Of a stretch of 64,000 nt of DNA, positions 61,901 through 64,000 are shown one piece after another. The DNA comes from Cristatella mucedo (Eukaryota; Bryozoa; Phylactolaemata; Cristatellidae). The position numbers were made by a program, and so were the translations under genes. The stretch spans positions 7,949,001-8,013,000 of the forward strand of contig WPIO01000007.1 in NCBI GenBank assembly GCA_009760855.2, given 5' to 3'. Under the pieces are notes generated by a model that was not told where the DNA came from, did no database searches, and worked only from the letters and a program-made list of their open reading frames with translations. Each line of letters starts with the position of its first letter. Within the stretch, counting starts at the first letter, position 1.

Positions 61901-62857
61901 GCATTGTTGCTCAAATAAACCCAGTACCGAATTCCATTACGTGTTACTTTATGCCTGAAGCCTTGACATGTCGAAGAGTAAGCATCTCAACTGCTAAATA
62001 GAAAAGCGCATAATTTCAGCACGCCTAAGCGCGCACAGGATAATTCATACGGACAGCTTCAATGCTTTGAGGACCGGCTGGGTTTTTAGCTTTTTTTTCA
62101 AACGTCAAGCCAGGGGAAATTGCAACCTCAGTCGGGAATGAGCTCCGGGTTTTAGGAGCATGCGAACTAAAGCCACTGAAGGTCTCCAAGGCGAGCTACT
62201 ACCTACTTGGCAGAGCCAGCAAAAGCAGGGCGACTTGCTTTGATTACCACTGCTCCTTCCTAGGTCTAAGTGTAGCAAGACGTGGGATGTGGCCACACGT
62301 TTGCCTTTTTAATGCCGTATTCAGGAATCCCATTATTCAATCGAGGGAAGGCCTCGGTGGGTATTTATTACGGTAGCTATTTCCTCTTGTCGCTGCTGGC
62401 TGGCTGTCGAGGGGGCTGCACACGAGCCAGTAAGCTCTTCCGCCATAGCTCGGCACGCGGCACCGGGCACTCGCCACTGCTTCGTCTCTCACTCACCGCC
62501 TTCCTGTCGCCTGCCAGCATCTGTGGCACTCTTATCGGTCGGCCGGCCGGCGTGCCGGCTTTCTGCATCCGCCCGTGCTCTGCAGCTGCTCTGGTGCACG
62601 CCTCGAGCCTGAGCGGCTCGAGGCGTGCGCAGCATCACGCGCCCATTGGACGGTTTTATCTCGGTTGCAGCTCCTGCTTGGAGGAAGCGCGCTTTGCGCC
62701 CGACCGGACTGATCATTTCTTGAAAGCCTTCCAGGTAATGGAGTTCCCGGCGCTGCTCAGCTGTCGAGTCCAGTGAGCAGTCTGGCACGCTGACCCTGTC
62801 TATCATCGCGTTTCCCTTTCAGACTGAGAAGCTACAGTTGCAAGCCTTGTTGGGCAG
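55833..62857 (+). CDS. COMMD4: COMMD4-like COMM-domain protein, first four exons (runs off window)
   Basis: COMMD proteins form the Commander complex with CCDC22/CCDC93 for endosomal recycling and also touch NF-kB signalling. Exons 55833-55971, 60530-60638, 62671-62734 and 62823-62857 join in frame (phases 1, 2, 0, 2) to 115 codons plus two bases. This is the helical N-terminal domain; the COMM domain proper would lie beyond 64000. Best matches to human COMMD4: C.D.(L)L...VL..L.GE in exon 1, SIKAAYAALAILAAEGTKHD in exon 2 (human [20 protein letters not shown]) and ESLSSCLEEARF across the exon 2/3 junction (human ESLSSELQQLGL). The start at 55833 follows an in-frame stop at 55782, but vertebrate COMMD4 begins MRFRFCGDLD, so a few N-terminal residues may be missing. 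Confidence 0.8.
57200..58065 (+). mobile_element. LINE relic (RT C-terminal and tail)
   Basis: VDYCDFLYSGLNSSAPNRLQ, CVHRFLINHRIDIKILFVTY, SLNLLTPTYLSDHIVL and LESFGDRGFSS, then PKVWNSL and an AT-rich (ATT)n tail. A third LINE subfamily of the same clade. Confidence 0.8.
58840..59110 (-). mobile_element. LINE-1 fragment, minus
   Basis: GACAGACAAGCCTGGCTGCA, GAGTTATAGAAGTCAAGACA and AAGCCCGAATTTTAGCAATG match the antisense LINE around 9650-9830 (RT thumb). Confidence 0.8.
59161..59331 (-). repeat. SINE-B copy
   Basis: CTAGCTGATTCAACAGCTTC, CCGCAGGATTCGAACTCACG (B-box complement) and TTACCTAGTGTGCCATTACG. Confidence 0.85.
60530..60638 (+). CDS. COMMD4: COMMD4 exon 2
   Basis: Acceptor CTATTTGTAG, donor AG|GTCAGC. 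It encodes DADVVNSDHGSIKAAYAALA and ILAAEGTKHDADAESL. The donor GTCAGC is a weaker match than the GTGAGC eight bases on, but only GTCAGC keeps the frame into exon 3 and restores the conserved ESLSS. Confidence 0.85.
60639..62670 (+). other. COMMD4 intron 2
   Basis: 2 kb with a minus LINE 3' relic at about 62010-62200. Otherwise nothing recognised. Confidence 0.5.
62010..62200 (-). mobile_element. LINE 3' coding relic
   Basis: GCACGCCTAAGCGCGCACAG and TTTTAGGAGCATGCGAACTA align with the 19.0-19.17 kb minus copy. Confidence 0.55.
62671..62734 (+). CDS. COMMD4: COMMD4 exon 3
   Basis: Acceptor TCGGTTGCAG, donor CAG|GTAATG. It encodes SCLEEARFAPDRTDHFLKAF and Q, matching the helix around GLPKEHAASLCRCY of human COMMD4. 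Confidence 0.8.
62823..62857 (+). CDS. COMMD4: COMMD4 exon 4 (last in window)
   Basis: Acceptor TTTCCCTTTCAG, donor AG|GTGAGC, 35 nt. It encodes TEKLQLQALLG plus two bases, matching human EEKQSPLQKHLR. The next exon was not found before 64000. Confidence 0.7.
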
Positions 62858-63327
62858 GTGAGCTGTTTCGTGCACTTCCCGACGAGTGCGTTATTTTGTG
62901 GCGTCTTCGTTTATGCTTGCCTCGATCAGAGTTGCTGGCTGACTGATGTTGATGGGCCACTTCCTAAATGCCACCCACTTGTTGTTGTGATGGGCCTCCC
63001 GATTTCCATATTTGTGCATCTAAGCCCAGCGAAAAGTTATCTACGTGGAGCAGGTCGTGTGTTCAAGTTATGCAGCCATCGGTTCGTTATTGCTGCTGCA
63101 AGTAAAATTAAAGCCACCAAGGCTGTTCTGCTGCTATATAAATGAGGCTGTTGAATCAGCTGATCTTTTTTGTGCGTGTGCATGCTTGCGTGCGTGGGAG
63201 CCTGTGCACTCAAGTGTGTATGTCTGTCTGTAACTCTATAAACCGGTTAGGCTAAAAAGGTGTTAGAACACACCAAGGAAATCGAAAAGTGTGGGTGAAT
63301 GCAGATAGTGAAGGAATTAAGCAGTCG

Positions 63328-63850
63328 AATAATAATGAGAATAATAAGAACAAGACATCTGTGTAGTGCCGTCGAACTTAATCATTTTCTAGGTACTTTA
63401 CACATGTTATAGAGGAAGCATGTCAATATGGTTAGTGATAAAGCGCCTGTGTCAGCATGCATAAGCATACATTACTTGAGTCAGACGAGCAGGTACGATA
63501 CCTAGCCTGAGTTGCAGTACTTTGGATAGGTAGGCTGGAGCCAGAGAATGAAAGGACCAATTGGTGATTGACTAAACCTTAAAGTCGGTGCACTGCATGA
63601 TGAGGAGCCAGTGCAGGTTGGCAAGAAATGTTGTGTTAAGTGTTGTGGCAACTTTTCGGCGCCCATGACAGACTAGCTTAGCTTCAGAGTTTTACATAAA
63701 CTATAAGCGACTTATTAGACAGGTGAAGACCTGCAAATAGTGAGCTACAGAAGTTAAGATGAGATATCACAAATGAATATCCAACTTGGACGATCCAACA
63801 ACGACCAACTTAGATGTGGTATCCCTGCCTAAGTATTCTAACTTAGCAGT
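63328..63850 (-). mobile_element. LINE-1-type 3' region, minus
   Basis: (AAT)n-like start, GAACTTAATCATTTTCTAGG, then GACAGACTAGCTTAGCTTCA and ATCCCTGCCTAAGTATTC, a decayed RT thumb. Confidence 0.65.
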
Positions 63851-64000
63851 CATCAGACCTGTTACAATTCCGGCGGCCAAACTTGGCATCTGTCTTTGGA
63901 ATCTTCGCTCAATGTGCAATAAACCCCAAGTAATAAGCAACCTTATTTCTAAAAAAAAGATCTAGACATGCTCGCCTTGACTGAAACTTAGCTAAAATCG
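63851..64000 (+). mobile_element. Start of a plus-strand LINE (endonuclease), cut by window edge
   Basis: LGICLWNLRSMCNKPQVISN then LISKK and LDMLALTET match the endonuclease start of the MPP-intron LINE (MCNKPLVISDLI, LLALNET). A stop follows TET. Confidence 0.75.

Overview
This is nuclear DNA from a multicellular animal. The genes are split into many short exons with GT-AG introns, carry AATAAA poly(A) signals, and sit among LINE, SINE and hAT transposon remains and many microsatellites. The gene set (a MAGUK p55 protein, snurportin, a COMMD protein and the SMIM30 micropeptide) is metazoan. The repeat content suggests an invertebrate, but I cannot name the species.

Four protein-coding genes can be supported. 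(1) 5967-15740, plus strand: ten exons of an MPP2/PALS2-like membrane scaffold (PDZ - SH3 - hook - guanylate-kinase-like). Its 5' exons (L27 domains and the start of the PDZ) lie outside the window or were not found. (2) 40588 down to 23866, minus strand: a complete eight-exon snurportin-1 (SNUPN), the import adaptor for m3G-capped snRNPs. (3) 40773-40955, plus strand: a single-exon SMIM30-like micropeptide, divergent from SNUPN across a bidirectional promoter of about 180 bp. (4) 55833-62857, plus strand: the first four exons of a COMMD4-like gene that runs off the right edge. All exon phases join correctly in each gene. From memory, SNUPN and COMMD4 are also neighbours within a few hundred kb in human (15q24), so the SNUPN-SMIM30-COMMD4 segment may preserve old linkage.

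The rest is mostly repeats. The MPP intron at 8643-13614 holds a nearly full-length antisense CR1/L2-like LINE (about 9355-12400). Related pieces lie at 54040-54870, 57200-58065, 58840-59110 and both sides of 63860. A second LINE family recurs at 3880, 6555, 27830, 31835, 39125 and 50740. Two tRNA-derived SINE families (called SINE-A and SINE-B here) have five copies each. SINE-A ends in a tail like that of the LINEs (GCGC...ATACAAAT...ATT repeats). Two hAT (ZMYM-like) transposase relics lie at 17990-20540 (minus, split by an inverted pair of LINE tails) and 44873-45725 (plus). Fold-back elements lie at 5155-5494 and 13949-14139.

Layout: 1-5966 is repeats and sequence of unknown content upstream of MPP. 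5967-16675 is MPP. 16680-23633 is intergenic, with the hAT relic and some orphan exon-like ORFs. 23634-40669 is SNUPN with repeat-filled introns. 40670-41401 is the promoter and SMIM30. 41402-55832 is a long gene-poor, repeat-rich stretch. 55833-64000 is COMMD4 with repeat-bearing introns. I see no functional tRNA or rRNA gene, CRISPR array or prokaryotic-type operon.
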